The notes: generated by a model not told the origin, from the letters alone. Numbered from the stretch's first letter, positions 48,665-58,390 are shown. The stretch: 64,000 nucleotides of DNA from Flavobacterium sp. Root901 (GCF_001429765.1 NZ_LMJB01000006.1:124001-188000); one strand, 5' to 3'. Program-made: numbers and translations.

Positions 48665-48984
48665 TATTTAAACAAATTATCCATTCCGGGAATCATCGGC
48701 ATGTCCATTTTTGCTACAGCATCAAGTTCTCTTTCGTTTACACTTGTAGCTCTTTCGATAGCTTTATTTAAGGTTACGATTAAATAATCTTCCAGTTGTT
48801 CTTTATCTTCTAAAAGAGAATCATCAACAGAGATTGATTTTATTTTTCTATTTGCAGTAACTGTAATTTTCAATAATCCGTCTGCGCTTTGTTCGTCAAT
48901 TAAAACAGTATCAAGGCGTTTCTTTGTATCTTCAATTTTTTGCTGGGCTTCTTTAAGTTTACCCATCATTCCCATTAAATCCAT
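48664..48984 (-). CDS. ybaB: YbaB/EbfC nucleoid-associated protein
   Basis: 106 residues with the YbaB pattern: [20 protein letters not shown] coiled coil, [23 protein letters not shown] and a C-terminal [11 protein letters not shown] small DNA-binding dimer. In many bacteria it sits with dnaX and recR, but here it is alone and divergent from an S9 peptidase gene (69-bp gap). Confidence 0.92.
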   Translation of the reverse strand: MDLMGMMGKLKEAQQKIEDTKKRLDTVLIDEQSADGLLKITVTANRKIKSISVDDSLLEDKEQLEDYLIVTLNKAIERATSVNERELDAVAKMDMPMIPGMDNLFK

Positions 48985-49053
48985 TTTTTGTTGATTTTTA
49001 AATTATTTCATACAAAATTAGTATATTGCTTTATTAATTCAATAGAATATTTT

Positions 49054-51189
49054 ATGAAAATATTAATTTTGTTCTGTTGCGTATGTACTATTTTTGCTCC
49101 TTCGTATTTAAAAATAAATGCTCAATCAATGCAAGACAATATAGAAGCTCCAAAGGCCAGGCAGATACCAAAAACGCTAAAAAAACATAAAGAAACCCGA
49201 ATCGACAATTACTTCTGGCTAAACGACAGAGAGAATCCTGAGGTTATCGATTATCTTAACAAAGAAAACGAATATTATCAAAAAAAGACCGCTCATACAA
49301 AAGAGCTGCAAGCCTCTTTATATGAAGAAATGAAAGGCAGGATTAAAGAAGATGATTCTTCTGTTCCTTATTTCTACAACGGTTATTTTTATATCACACG
49401 TTTTGAAACAGGTAAAGACTATCCCATTTTTGCCAGAAAAAAAGGAAGCCTTTCGGCAGATGAAGAAATTTTGTTCAACTGTAATGAAATGGCACAAGGT
49501 CACGCGTATTTTAAACTTGGCGGTTTAAGTATAAGCCCGGACAATAAATTTGCTTCTTTTGGGACGGATATTGTTGGAAGAAGAATTTATACAGTTCAAA
49601 TCAAAAATCTGGAAACAGGAGAAATCCTTCCTGATAAAATCGAAAATGCCACAGGCGGATCTGTCTGGGCAAACGATAACAACACCATCTTTTACACCAG
49701 ACAGGACGAAGTTACGTTAAGATCTGATAAGGTTTTCAGACATAAATTAAATACAGATTCTAAAAAAGATGTTTTGGTTTATGATGAAACAGATGATACT
49801 TTTAATGTTTCGGTAAGTAAAGAAAAATCACGAAAATATATTGTTATTGGTTCTTCAAGTACTTTAACAACAGAATATAGAATTTTAAATTCCGATAATC
49901 CGGATGGAGAATTTGAGGTTTTTCAAAAACGTGTCCGTGGTTTAGAATACAGTATTTCGCATTATAAAGATTCGTTTTATATTTTAACAAATAAAGACAA
50001 GGCAACCAATTTTAAACTCATGAAAACGCCTGAAAATAAAACAGGTAAAAATAACTGGGTCGATGTAATTGCACACAGAGACGATGTTTTGCTAGAAGAT
50101 ATTGAGATATTCAAAAACTATTTAGTTGTAGAAGAACGCTCAAATGGCTTAAATCATATCAGAATTATGCCCTGGAATGATGAGCCGGATTATTATCTGC
50201 CATTCGGAAGCGAAACTTATAATGCTTTTACCACAACAAATATTGATTTTGATACTGATATTTTGCGTTACAGCTATCAATCACTGGCGACGCCGTCTTC
50301 AGTTATCGATTTCAATATGAAAACCAAAACCAAAGAAGTTCTAAAAGAACAAGAGGTTCTGGGCGGAAAATTTGATAAAGAAAATTATACCGAAGAACGC
50401 GTTTGGGCAACCGCAAGAGATGGAGTGAAAGTACCAATTTCGATGATTTACAGAAAGGGATTAAAAAAGGACGGAAAAAATCCGCTGCTTTTATATGCCT
50501 ATGGTTCGTACGGAATTACGATGGACACTTATTTTTCTTCGACAAGACTTTCATTGCTGGATCGTGGATTTGTTTATGCAATCGCCCATATTCGAGGAGG
50601 AGAAGACCTAGGAAGACAATGGTATGAAGACGGAAAACTGTTAAAAAAGAAAAATACCTTTACAGATTTCATCGATTGCTCTAAATTTGTAATAGACGAG
50701 AAATACACTTCGCCTGAACATCTTTATGCTGAAGGTGGATCTGCAGGGGGTCTTTTAATGGGAGTTATTGTAAATGAAGCTCCGGAGTTATACAATGGAG
50801 TTATTGCTCAGGTGCCTTTTGTAGATGTTGTTACAACAATGCTGGATGACAGTATTCCGCTGACAACAGGAGAATATGATGAATGGGGAAACCCGAATAA
50901 GAAAGAATATTACGATTATATGCTGTCGTATTCACCTTACGATAATGTAAAAGCGCAAAAATATCCTAATATGTATGTTTCTACAGGATTGCACGATTCT
51001 CAGGTACAGTATTGGGAGCCAGCTAAATGGGTGGCAAAATTAAGGAATTTAAAAACAAATGATGCTCAATTGTTTTTAGATACTAATATGGATGCCGGAC
51101 ATGGCGGGGCTTCAGGACGTTTTGAGGCTTTAAAAGACTTAGCAAAAGAATTTAGTTTTTTATTAGATTTAGAAAAAATTAAAAGCTAA
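49054..51189 (+). CDS. Prolyl oligopeptidase family serine peptidase (oligopeptidase B-like, S9A)
   Basis: About 711 residues. MKILILFCCVCTIFAPSYLKINAQS is a signal peptide, so the enzyme is exported to the periplasm. The N-terminal part is a beta-propeller (RIDNYFWLNDRENPEVIDYL is the S9A start), and the C-terminal alpha/beta-hydrolase has the catalytic Ser in YAEGGSAGGLLMG, the Asp region in STGLHDSQV and the His in DAGHGGASGRFE. I chose the ATG at 49054, because the longer TTG version puts 22 residues before the signal peptide. It cleaves peptides after basic residues if it is truly OpdB-like; otherwise after proline. Confidence 0.9.
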   Translation: MKILILFCCVCTIFAPSYLKINAQSMQDNIEAPKARQIPKTLKKHKETRIDNYFWLNDRENPEVIDYLNKENEYYQKKTAHTKELQASLYEEMKGRIKEDDSSVPYFYNGYFYITRFETGKDYPIFARKKGSLSADEEILFNCNEMAQGHAYFKLGGLSISPDNKFASFGTDIVGRRIYTVQIKNLETGEILPDKIENATGGSVWANDNNTIFYTRQDEVTLRSDKVFRHKLNTDSKKDVLVYDETDDTFNVSVSKEKSRKYIVIGSSSTLTTEYRILNSDNPDGEFEVFQKRVRGLEYSISHYKDSFYILTNKDKATNFKLMKTPENKTGKNNWVDVIAHRDDVLLEDIEIFKNYLVVEERSNGLNHIRIMPWNDEPDYYLPFGSETYNAFTTTNIDFDTDILRYSYQSLATPSSVIDFNMKTKTKEVLKEQEVLGGKFDKENYTEERVWATARDGVKVPISMIYRKGLKKDGKNPLLLYAYGSYGITMDTYFSSTRLSLLDRGFVYAIAHIRGGEDLGRQWYEDGKLLKKKNTFTDFIDCSKFVIDEKYTSPEHLYAEGGSAGGLLMGVIVNEAPELYNGVIAQVPFVDVVTTMLDDSIPLTTGEYDEWGNPNKKEYYDYMLSYSPYDNVKAQKYPNMYVSTGLHDSQVQYWEPAKWVAKLRNLKTNDAQLFLDTNMDAGHGGASGRFEALKDLAKEFSFLLDLEKIKS

Positions 51190-51204
51190 TTAGAAATTTT
51201 TTGT

Positions 51205-51240
51205 TAAATTTGCAACCTATCGGGATGTTTAAAAAACATC
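51205..51240 (+). promoter_or_regulatory. Promoter and leader hairpin of the CBS-like gene
   Basis: TAAATTTG (51205-51212) matches TAnnTTTG. The leader then contains GATGTTT (51224-51230), a 3-nt loop and AAACATC (51234-51240), a small hairpin about 20 nt before the ATG. Confidence 0.55.
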
Positions 51241-51259
51241 TTTGATTAACTATTTTTTT

Positions 51260-52300
51260 ATGAAAGAAGAAATAAACGCTTATAATAATGTTTTAGAATT
51301 AATAGGTAATACCCCGCTTATTAAGCTAAATAAAATCACCGAAGAGTTAGAAGGAAATTTCTACGCAAAGGTAGAAGCTTTTAATCCAGGTCATTCCTCA
51401 AAAGATAGAATAGCGTTATATATTATTGAAGAAGCCGAGAGAAAAGGAATACTTTCGCCAGGTGATACTATTATAGAAACTACATCAGGTAATACGGGTT
51501 TTAGTCTGGCAATGGTAAGCATTATCAAAGGTTACAATTGCATTTTGGCTGTAAGTTCAAAATCATCCAAAGATAAAATTGACATGCTGAGAAGCCTGGG
51601 CGCAAAAGTTTATGTCTGTCCGGCTCACGTTTCTGCAGATGATGAAAGATCATACTATAATGTAGCAAAACGTTTACATGAAGAAACAAAAGGTTCTGTC
51701 TACATTAATCAATATTTTAATCAGTTAAATATTGATGCCCATTACAATACTACAGGTCCCGAAATCTGGGAACAAACAAAAGGAAAAATCACACATCTTA
51801 TTGCTTGCAGCGGAACCGGAGGAACTATCTCAGGAACAGCAAAATTCTTAAAAGAGCAAAATCCTAATATCAGAATTTTAGGTGTAGATGCTTTTGGATC
51901 AGTATTGAAAAAATATCATGAAACAAGAGAATTTGACAGCAAAGAAATTTATCCATACAGAATTGAAGGTTTGGGTAAAAATTTAATTCCATCTGCAACA
52001 GATTTTGACATCATCGATAAATTCATGAAAGTTACCGATGAAGAAAGTGCACACTCTGCAAGAGAAATTACCCGTAAAGAAGGTTTGTTTGTAGGATACA
52101 CATCAGGAGCAGTAATGCAGGCTATCAAACAATATGCAGAAGAAGGTGAATTTACTAAAGACAGTAATATTATTGCAATTTTCCCGGATCATGGTTCTCG
52201 CTACATGAGTAAAGTATTTAGTGATGACTGGATGAATGAACAAGGATTCTTTGACAGTGTTAATGAAGAAGAAACTCAAAAAATTGAATTCGTAAAATAG
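51260..52300 (+). CDS. Cysteine synthase/cystathionine beta-synthase-like PLP enzyme
   Basis: About 346 residues of the fold-type II PLP family: [17 protein letters not shown], the cofactor lysine in [29 protein letters not shown] and [15 protein letters not shown], with the Ser in [13 protein letters not shown]. It lacks C-terminal CBS domains. The [18 protein letters not shown] segment is more like bacterial cystathionine beta-synthase than CysK. I chose the ATG at 51260; a TTG extension adds six residues and falls in the leader. Monocistronic, with a terminator. It makes cysteine or cystathionine; which one is not certain. Confidence 0.88.
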   Translation: MKEEINAYNNVLELIGNTPLIKLNKITEELEGNFYAKVEAFNPGHSSKDRIALYIIEEAERKGILSPGDTIIETTSGNTGFSLAMVSIIKGYNCILAVSSKSSKDKIDMLRSLGAKVYVCPAHVSADDERSYYNVAKRLHEETKGSVYINQYFNQLNIDAHYNTTGPEIWEQTKGKITHLIACSGTGGTISGTAKFLKEQNPNIRILGVDAFGSVLKKYHETREFDSKEIYPYRIEGLGKNLIPSATDFDIIDKFMKVTDEESAHSAREITRKEGLFVGYTSGAVMQAIKQYAEEGEFTKDSNIIAIFPDHGSRYMSKVFSDDWMNEQGFFDSVNEEETQKIEFVK

Positions 52301-52322
52301 AAATCTATTTTTAAAATAAATG

Positions 52323-52356
52323 AAAACTCCATTCAATAAGAATGGAGTTTTTTTTA
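52323..52356 (+). terminator. Stem-loop terminator after the CBS-like gene
   Basis: AAAACTCCATTC (52323-52334) pairs perfectly with GAATGGAGTTTT (52340-52351) with a 5-nt loop, followed by a T run. Confidence 0.93.
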
Positions 52357-52865
52357 TGTCTGATTATTAAGTCCAGAAATGATGATGGAATTTTAAATGC
52401 TATAATATTTAATAATTTACATAAGTTTCATTTGCAGCATACAAATCATTAAATGAGTTGTTTAAAGATTATTATCGAGCTATTTAAGGAACTAATTTAC
52501 TGAAATTATATAAATGCACCCGTAAAGGATTAAACTTCCAAAGAAGCTCTTTTATTCATTCTAAATTAGTTTTTATATATCAGAATTAACGGAAGTGCTC
52601 TGAGTCCGGAAGGATTTTTTATTTTTTTTCTCTAATTGCTTTTTTATATAATTAAAAAATGGATAGAGTAGATGATTTTATTTTTGTGAGAATTATATAA
52701 TTGTATGTAAGAATCGTTTGGTGATGCTGAAATAAAATTATAGTTTTAACAAAATTTATAAAAATAATGAGTTAAAATTTGTAATGATATAATCTGGCAG
52801 TTTTTAAAAGTATGCCAGACAAATAGTTACTCACACTGAAAATATTCTGTAAAATTTAAATATAT
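52357..52865. other. AT-rich 500-bp gap with no gene
   Basis: No open frame of note, RNA gene or repeat array is visible. It is one of the longest gene-free stretches in the window and presumably contains the control region of the LamG gene downstream. Confidence 0.5.
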
Positions 52866-53747
52866 ATGAAAAAAATATTACTCACTTTAATGTTTGTAAG
52901 TTTTTTAAATGCTAATTCGCAAAATCCGGTTCAGGAATTTAATTTCAATGGCAATTTAAATAGTTCTGATAATACGATTTCGTTTTTAGGCTCTCCCGTT
53001 TTTGTAAATGACAGAGCAGGAACTCCCAGAGGAGCGTTGCGACTTACGAACAAGTCTTTTCAGGCTGTAGTGGGCGATCTTCCGCAGGGTAATAAACCCA
53101 GAACAATTTCTGTTTGGGTAAAATATAATGCTGTAAATACTCCCAATTATATTTTAGCCTACGGTACTGCTGCAAATGCACAATATTTCGGGTTGGTACA
53201 ACAGGCGGGAGCCGGGAGCAGTTCTGATGCGGTTTTGTCAGGCTGGGGAGCAGGAAATGACGTTGTGGCTTCTGTGCCTCTTACTAAGGAAATCTGGTAT
53301 ATGTACTGCATTACATATGACGGTAATGTTTCGAAAATTTACCGTAATGGTGAATTGCTAAAATCGGTAGACGGAATTGTACGCACCACAAAAGGTTATA
53401 TTTTAAGTGTGGGAAAATTAAATAACACAACAAGTATCAATGCTGATATTGATGATCTTAAAGTATATAGCGTGGCGATGACAGACGAGCAGGTTATAGA
53501 AGCTTATAACAGCTCAAAACCGGCTGGTTCTGCAGCGGCTGAAACAAAAGCAGTTTCTGGTCCTGTTAAAAAAGTGGCTGCAGCAGCTGCAAGCACTCCG
53601 GCTAAATCAGCAGCTCCGGCAAGCGAAACAAATAAAGTTGTCAAAAATGTTGAGGTTTTTTCGCAGGGTAAAAAAATTATAGGAGCTAACGCTTCAAATA
53701 TCGGAGATCTGCCGGAAGGAACTTATTTAATTAAAGTCTCCAATTAA
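52866..53747 (+). CDS. Secreted LamG/concanavalin A-like protein with a type IX-like C-terminal tail
   Basis: 293 residues. MKKILLTLMFVSFLNANSQ is a signal peptide. A LamG-type jelly-roll domain follows (about 20-215): ISVWVKYNAVNTPNYIL, WYMYCITYDGNVSKIYRNGELL and INADIDDLKVYSVAMTDEQV are its signature strands. Then comes an Ala/Pro/Lys linker (about 220-258). The C-terminal VKNVEVFSQGKKIIGANASN and NIGDLPEGTYLIKVSN resemble a shortened type A sorting domain of the type IX secretion system. It may be a cell-surface glycan- or protein-binding protein. Confidence 0.85.
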   Translation: MKKILLTLMFVSFLNANSQNPVQEFNFNGNLNSSDNTISFLGSPVFVNDRAGTPRGALRLTNKSFQAVVGDLPQGNKPRTISVWVKYNAVNTPNYILAYGTAANAQYFGLVQQAGAGSSSDAVLSGWGAGNDVVASVPLTKEIWYMYCITYDGNVSKIYRNGELLKSVDGIVRTTKGYILSVGKLNNTTSINADIDDLKVYSVAMTDEQVIEAYNSSKPAGSAAAETKAVSGPVKKVAAAAASTPAKSAAPASETNKVVKNVEVFSQGKKIIGANASNIGDLPEGTYLIKVSN

Positions 53748-53764
53748 AATTATATCATTTATAA

Positions 53765-53794
53765 AAAAAGCCTCCTGAAATCAGAAGGCTTTTT
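53765..53794. terminator. Bidirectional stem-loop terminator
   Basis: AAAAAGCCTCCTGA (53765-53778) pairs with TCAGAAGGCTTTTT (53781-53794) with one mismatch, between the LamG gene and the small minus-strand ORF. Confidence 0.85.
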
Positions 53795-53801
53795 ATTTTT
53801 T

Positions 53802-53879
53802 TTAGCTAATAACGCTAAGTACTACAAATAAGATTACCAAAATAATTACGGCAAATCTTGTGTATTTTGATGTATTCAT
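53802..53879 (-). CDS. 25-residue predicted membrane peptide
   Basis: A short ORF encodes a 25-residue peptide: a positively charged head MNTSKYTRFAV and one hydrophobic span (residues 9-23, VIILVILFVVLSV). Support beyond the frame: a perfect -7 element TAAATTTG (53922-53915) lies 35 bp before the ATG, and a terminator follows its stop. Such single-span peptides are usually missed in annotation. It could still be a non-coding transcript or a chance frame. Confidence 0.5.
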   Translation of the reverse strand: MNTSKYTRFAVIILVILFVVLSVIS

Positions 53880-53914
53880 ATTGTTTTGTTTAAGGTGTAA
53901 AAATCAGGTATTGG

Positions 53915-53922
53915 CAAATTTA
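53915..53922 (-). promoter_or_regulatory. -7 element before the 25-residue ORF
   Basis: TAAATTTG on the minus strand, matching TAnnTTTG. Predicted leader about 30 nt. Confidence 0.5.
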
Positions 53923-53970
53923 ATAGTTTATTTGATTTTCTTACTTTAAAAATAAACTTTAACAAACAAA

Positions 53971-53997
53971 AAAGCCCTTGAAATATCAAGGGCCTTT
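53971..53997 (-). terminator. Stem-loop terminator after yebC
   Basis: AAAGCCCTTGA (53971-53981) pairs with TCAAGGGC (53986-53993) and following CTTT with one mismatch. It lies right after the yebC stop. Confidence 0.85.
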
Positions 53998-54019
53998 AAT
54001 TTTAATATAAAGAATAAAA

Positions 54020-54733
54020 TTATTCTTCTTTCATTGTATGATAAACGTTCATAACGTCATCATCTTCTTCAATTTTCTCGATTAATTTTTCAACATCAGC
54101 GATTTGAGCTTCTGTCAGTTCTTTTGTAATTTGCGGAATACGCTCAAAACCAGAAGACAAGATTTCTAAACCTCTGTTTTCTAATTCTTTTTGTAAAGCA
54201 CCAAAACTTCCAAAAGGAGCATAGATCAGGATTCCGTCTTCGTCTTCAAAAACTTCTTCTGCACCAAAATCAATTAATTCCAGTTCTAGTTCTTCAGCAT
54301 CGATGCCGTCTTTTGCAATTCTGAAATTGCAGGTATGATCAAACATAAATTCAACAGAACCCTGAGTTCCCATTGTACCGTTGCATTTGTTGAAATAGCT
54401 TCTGATGTTTGCTACTGTTCTGTTATTGTTGTCAGATGCAGTTTCGATCAAAATTGCGATTCCGTGAGGAGCGTATCCTTCAAACAAAATCTCTTTATAG
54501 TTAGCAGTATCTTTGTTACTGGCATTTTTTATCGCGCGCTCAACATTATCTTTTGGCATGTTGGCCGCTTTCGCATTTTGTATAACAGCTCTTAATCTAG
54601 AATTGGCATCAGGGTTAGGACCGCCTTCTTTAACAGCCATAACGATGTCTTTACCAATTCTGGTAAATGTTTTGGCCATTGCAGACCAACGTTTCATTTT
54701 TCTTCCTTTTCTAAATTCGAACGCTCTTCCCAT
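54020..54733 (-). CDS. yebC: YebC/PmpR family DNA-binding regulator or translation factor
   Basis: The 237-residue protein shows the family: MGRAFEFRKGRKMKRWSAMAK (RKxRKxKRW), then FTRIGKDIVMAVKEGGPNPDANSRLRAVIQNAKAANMPKDNVERAI, and later EILFEGYAPHGIAILIE and TASDNNNRTVANIR. Members were first described as transcription regulators and some later as factors that help ribosomes on proline-rich stretches. The length is standard. Downstream terminator and upstream repeats separate it from neighbours. Confidence 0.93.
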   Translation of the reverse strand: MGRAFEFRKGRKMKRWSAMAKTFTRIGKDIVMAVKEGGPNPDANSRLRAVIQNAKAANMPKDNVERAIKNASNKDTANYKEILFEGYAPHGIAILIETASDNNNRTVANIRSYFNKCNGTMGTQGSVEFMFDHTCNFRIAKDGIDAEELELELIDFGAEEVFEDEDGILIYAPFGSFGALQKELENRGLEILSSGFERIPQITKELTEAQIADVEKLIEKIEEDDDVMNVYHTMKEE

Positions 54734-54813
54734 TTCTAATTTTTAGTTTTGTGATGCAAAAATAAAGGTTATTCCTTATTTATCCAAAATCAAAAATTTA
54801 ATTTTTTTTTATT

Positions 54814-54915
54814 TGTTTCAAGTTTCAAGTTTCGGGTTTCAAGTTTTACGGAATGTTGTAAAGTTGTGTCAACGTGAAACCTGAAACCTGAAACGTGAAA
54901 CCTGAAACCTGAAAC
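54814..54915. repeat. Inverted arrays of GTTTCAAG and CCTGAAA words
   Basis: 54814-54846 is GTTTCAAG repeated with variants. 54873-54915 is (ACC/ACG)TGAAACCTGAAAC repeats. The two halves are largely complementary, so a long imperfect hairpin could form, ending 8 bp from the S41 protease stop codon. Confidence 0.7.
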
Positions 54916-54923
54916 AAAAATCC

Positions 54924-56954
54924 TTATTTCGAAAAATTAAAGTCATTTATAATATTTACCGCTTCGTTGAGGTATGGATTTGTTTTTAAATTGTCCATTT
55001 GGTATTGATTGATCGTTTTGTCATTATGATATGAACCTAATAAAAACTGATTTACGGACGAATTATAAATATCCAGCGGATTATTTTCATCATTAAAAGT
55101 ATTGATTTCTGTCCACAGTGAATCTACATTTTTTTTCTGTTTAAAAACGGCATCCAATGTCATTGGAATTTCGGCTTTTGGCGTATTAACCAGCTGATCA
55201 ATTTTTTGATTGATCTTTTTAATATCATTAAAATAATAATTATTAGCAAGTCGCAAAGTGCTGTTTTTAGCCAGTTTATCTATTAAAGCACGTTTTACGT
55301 AAGGTTTGTACTTTAAAAACGATTCAATACTGTCATTTTTTACTGCTGTCGGAAAATCGCTTTCCTTTTGGTAAATATCTTCATAAAATTCAGGAAGAAT
55401 CACATCCGGTGTTACACCAATGTACTGATGACTTTTTCCGGTAACTCTGTAAAATTTATTTATTGTAATTTTTAAGAAATCAGTATTTTTATTTTCGTCA
55501 AGCGAAAGAATCGTCTGCATGGTAGCTTTTCCAAGCGTACTGCTTCCTAATAAAAGGGCACGATTATAATCCTGTAAAATAGAAGAGAAAAATTCGCTTG
55601 CAGATGCCGTGTTGCTATTCACTAAAATCACAATTGGGCCTCTGTAAATCATTCCTCTGTAAGGATCATTGATGACAGATCTTTCTTTAGTATGGTCAAT
55701 AACAATAGAAATTGGTCCGTAATCAATAAACATTCCGGCCAGTTTTATGGCTTCTTCCATCGAACCGCCGCCGTTGTCAATCAGGTCAATAACTAAGCCT
55801 TTAATATTATCTTTTTCCAGTTTCATTACTTCTCTTGCCACATCATCTGCACAGCCTTTTCTGCTGTTTCCATCTAAATCAGCATAAAAACTCGGAATTT
55901 TTATATATCCAATTTTACTTTCTTTTCCAATAATAAAACTGTAAACCGAATTTTCTTCATCCTTCATCACCTTTTTTTCGATGTAGACATCAAAGTTTTT
56001 ACCTGAATTTCTCTTGAGTGTAAGGGTCAAACTTTTATTAGCTTCGGATAAAATCATAGTAGAAATTGATTCCAGCGAAGCACAAGAAACCTGAAGCGTT
56101 TCTTTATTGTTGGAAACAGAAATAATCTGATCGCCTTTTTTTATCTGGCCTGTTTGATACGCCGGACCATTTGGATCAATTTCGTGAACAATAATTTCGT
56201 TTTTTTCATTAAGATTAACTGTCATTCCTAACGACAAATGTTCTTTGGATAATGAAGCAACAAAACTCGATTTAGAGTCGTCGCTAAAATAAGCTGTATG
56301 AGGATCAAAATAGGTACAGAAAAAGTTATATAAATTCTCATTCTGTTTGGTCTTTGTTTGCAGAAGTGTCGAAAAACGGCATATTTCATTAGAAACAATC
56401 AGTTTTTTAGACTTGGCTTCAATCGAACTAAAATTAGCTTTGATAGAATCCAGATTATCACTTGTTTCTGCAATATCATCTAAAATCTGATAACGAAGTT
56501 TTTTTCGCCATACTTTCTCTAAATCTTCTTTTTTTAAGTAAAACGGAAATGATTTTTTATAAAAGCGAATAGTATCTTTTTTAGTATAATCAAATGCGGT
56601 TGCCTGAATTTTTTCAAGAACTTCCTTAGTTCTTATTAAGGCATTTATATATTTGGATGTAATATCTGTTAAAAAACTGCAGTCGTTTTCAAGTATCAAA
56701 TCGTCGAGTTTAAAACGATATTTGGCGGCCATTTCATCGTATTCACTTTTAAAAAAAATGTTTCTCGAAGGATCTAATTCATTTATAAGATTATCAAACA
56801 CAAAAACAGATAAACTGTCATCGACAGGTTTAGGTCTTAAATGTTCAGTCTGAATTACGGTGTTTATTTTGTTAAGTATCTGGCACGTTTCAGCGCTATT
56901 TTGACTAAATAGTAAAGTGGTAAATAGTAAAAATAACGGCAAAATTTTGTTCAT
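54924..56954 (-). CDS. S41 family C-terminal processing peptidase (Prc/CtpA-like)
   Basis: The 676-residue protein begins with a signal peptide (MNKILPLFLLFTTLLFSQNSA). An N-terminal helical region follows, then a PDZ domain (about 240-320: EHLSLGMTVNLNEKNEIIV and GPAYQTGQIKKGDQIISV), then the S41 catalytic domain. The Ser is in VNSNTASASEFFSSI and the Lys in STLGKATMQTI. The long N- and C-terminal helical regions are typical of Prc/tail-specific proteases. Periplasmic. It may mature envelope or secreted proteins; the substrates are unknown. Confidence 0.9.
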   Translation of the reverse strand: MNKILPLFLLFTTLLFSQNSAETCQILNKINTVIQTEHLRPKPVDDSLSVFVFDNLINELDPSRNIFFKSEYDEMAAKYRFKLDDLILENDCSFLTDITSKYINALIRTKEVLEKIQATAFDYTKKDTIRFYKKSFPFYLKKEDLEKVWRKKLRYQILDDIAETSDNLDSIKANFSSIEAKSKKLIVSNEICRFSTLLQTKTKQNENLYNFFCTYFDPHTAYFSDDSKSSFVASLSKEHLSLGMTVNLNEKNEIIVHEIDPNGPAYQTGQIKKGDQIISVSNNKETLQVSCASLESISTMILSEANKSLTLTLKRNSGKNFDVYIEKKVMKDEENSVYSFIIGKESKIGYIKIPSFYADLDGNSRKGCADDVAREVMKLEKDNIKGLVIDLIDNGGGSMEEAIKLAGMFIDYGPISIVIDHTKERSVINDPYRGMIYRGPIVILVNSNTASASEFFSSILQDYNRALLLGSSTLGKATMQTILSLDENKNTDFLKITINKFYRVTGKSHQYIGVTPDVILPEFYEDIYQKESDFPTAVKNDSIESFLKYKPYVKRALIDKLAKNSTLRLANNYYFNDIKKINQKIDQLVNTPKAEIPMTLDAVFKQKKNVDSLWTEINTFNDENNPLDIYNSSVNQFLLGSYHNDKTINQYQMDNLKTNPYLNEAVNIINDFNFSK

Positions 56955-57078
56955 GGGTAAAACGTCAGCATTTAAATTAAAATTACGCTAATTTTTTGAA
57001 AATGATTTATATTTTTTCTAAAAAATCTTACATATAAATTAGTATAATTTCTCTATAAATTCTAAGTCCAGTCAATAA

Positions 57079-57116
57079 AAAAATGCATTACAATTCGTAA
57101 ATCGTAATGCATTTTT
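57079..57116 (-). terminator. Stem-loop terminator after gcvT
   Basis: AAAAATGCATTAC (57079-57091) pairs with GTAATGCATTTTT (57104-57116) perfectly, just after the gcvT stop on the minus strand. Confidence 0.92.
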
Positions 57117-57139
57117 ATAATAGTTTTAGAGTCGAAAAT

Positions 57140-58222
57140 CTATTTCTTATAAAAAGGTAATTTTACCACTTTAGCAGCAACGTCATTTTTTCTGATTCTG
57201 ATAAAAATATCACTGTCAACAGCACTGTTAGCAACTGTAACATATCCTAATCCAATTCCTTTATTCATAGAAGGCGACATTGTTCCAGAAGTTACAATTC
57301 CAATAACTTCTCCCGATGCATCGACAATTTCATAATCATGTCTTGGCACTGCACGTTCCTGCATTTCAAAAGCAACTAATTTTTTGGTAACACCAGCTTC
57401 TTTTTGTTTTTTAAGAGCTTCAGAATTAGTAAAGTCTTTTGTGAATTTAGTAATCCATCCTAAACCTGCTTCAAGAGGAGAAGTAGTATCATTAATATCG
57501 TTTCCGTAAAGGCAGAATCCCATTTCAAGACGTAAAGTATCACGCGCAGCAAGGCCGATTGGTTTAATTCCGAAAGCGGCTCCTGCTTCAAAAACCTTGT
57601 TCCAAACTTGTTCTACATCGTTGTTTTTACAGTAAATTTCAAATCCGCCAGAACCAGTATAACCTGTAGCAGAAATAATTACATGCTCGATTCCGGCAAA
57701 ATCACCCACTTCAAAATGATAATAGGCAATCGCAGCTAAATCTACAGAAGTTAAAGCCTGCATTGCCTCAACCGCTTTTGGTCCCTGAATTGCCAAAAGA
57801 GAATAATCATCAGAAAGATTTCTCATTTCAACTCCCAGATCATTATGAGATGAAATCCAGTTCCAGTCTTTTTCAATATTTGAAGCATTTACTACTAACA
57901 AATACTGCTCTTCTTTTATTTTATAAACAATCAAATCATCTACAATTCCGCCTTCATTATTTGGCAGACAAGAATATTGCGCTCTTCCAATTGTCAAAGT
58001 CGAAGCATCATTTGAAGTCACTTTTTGAATCAAAGCCAAAGCATTTGGACCTGTTAACAAAAACTCACCCATATGCGAAACGTCAAAAACGCCCACACCA
58101 TTACGAACCGTTTCATGTTCAGCATTTACACCCTCGTAAGTAATAGGCATGTTGTAACCAGCAAAAGGCAGCATTTTCGCTCCCAAACTCTCATGTATGT
58201 GCGTAAGCGCAGTATTTTTCAT
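57140..58222 (-). CDS. gcvT: Glycine cleavage system T protein (aminomethyltransferase)
   Basis: Transfers the methylene group from the lipoylated H protein to tetrahydrofolate, releasing ammonia. The 360-residue protein has [29 protein letters not shown] with the catalytic Asp region, [23 protein letters not shown] and [17 protein letters not shown]. Standard length. Glycine cleavage partners (gcvH, gcvP) are not in the window, which is common in Bacteroidetes. Together with ltaE it links threonine and glycine metabolism. Confidence 0.95.
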   Translation of the reverse strand: MKNTALTHIHESLGAKMLPFAGYNMPITYEGVNAEHETVRNGVGVFDVSHMGEFLLTGPNALALIQKVTSNDASTLTIGRAQYSCLPNNEGGIVDDLIVYKIKEEQYLLVVNASNIEKDWNWISSHNDLGVEMRNLSDDYSLLAIQGPKAVEAMQALTSVDLAAIAYYHFEVGDFAGIEHVIISATGYTGSGGFEIYCKNNDVEQVWNKVFEAGAAFGIKPIGLAARDTLRLEMGFCLYGNDINDTTSPLEAGLGWITKFTKDFTNSEALKKQKEAGVTKKLVAFEMQERAVPRHDYEIVDASGEVIGIVTSGTMSPSMNKGIGLGYVTVANSAVDSDIFIRIRKNDVAAKVVKLPFYKK

Positions 58223-58304
58223 TGTGTTGTTTTATAAAATTGTTTTGCAAATCTATTCAAAAAATATCTAATTTAAATGTCTGAAATTATAAATTTCGCA
58301 ATAA

Positions 58305-58390
58305 TCAGGAGCTATTTCCTGCTATCCGCTATATCTTTTTGTTTTTAAAGAAAAAACAAAAAGGATGCCGCTCCTATCAGGGCTAGGGGA
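58305..58390. repeat. Structured intergenic element with central CTTTTTG hairpin
   Basis: Begins GGAGCTATTTCCTGCTATCC, continues GCTATAT, then a perfect 12-bp hairpin (CTTTTTGTTTTT at 58335-58346 with its complement at 58352-58363), then GATGCCGCTCCTATCAGGGC and TAGGGG. From memory similar sequences are frequent between genes in Flavobacterium. It lies between the divergent gcvT and nnrD genes. Confidence 0.55.

Noticed and set aside
51224..51240. Riboswitch in the leader of the CBS-like gene
   Set aside because: The only structure is a 7-bp hairpin in a leader of about 45 nt; that is too small for a known cysteine- or SAM-related riboswitch.
52357..52865. Hidden gene or RNA in the 500-bp AT-rich gap
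   Set aside because: No frame with sensible composition, no conserved motif and no hairpin with promoter was found.
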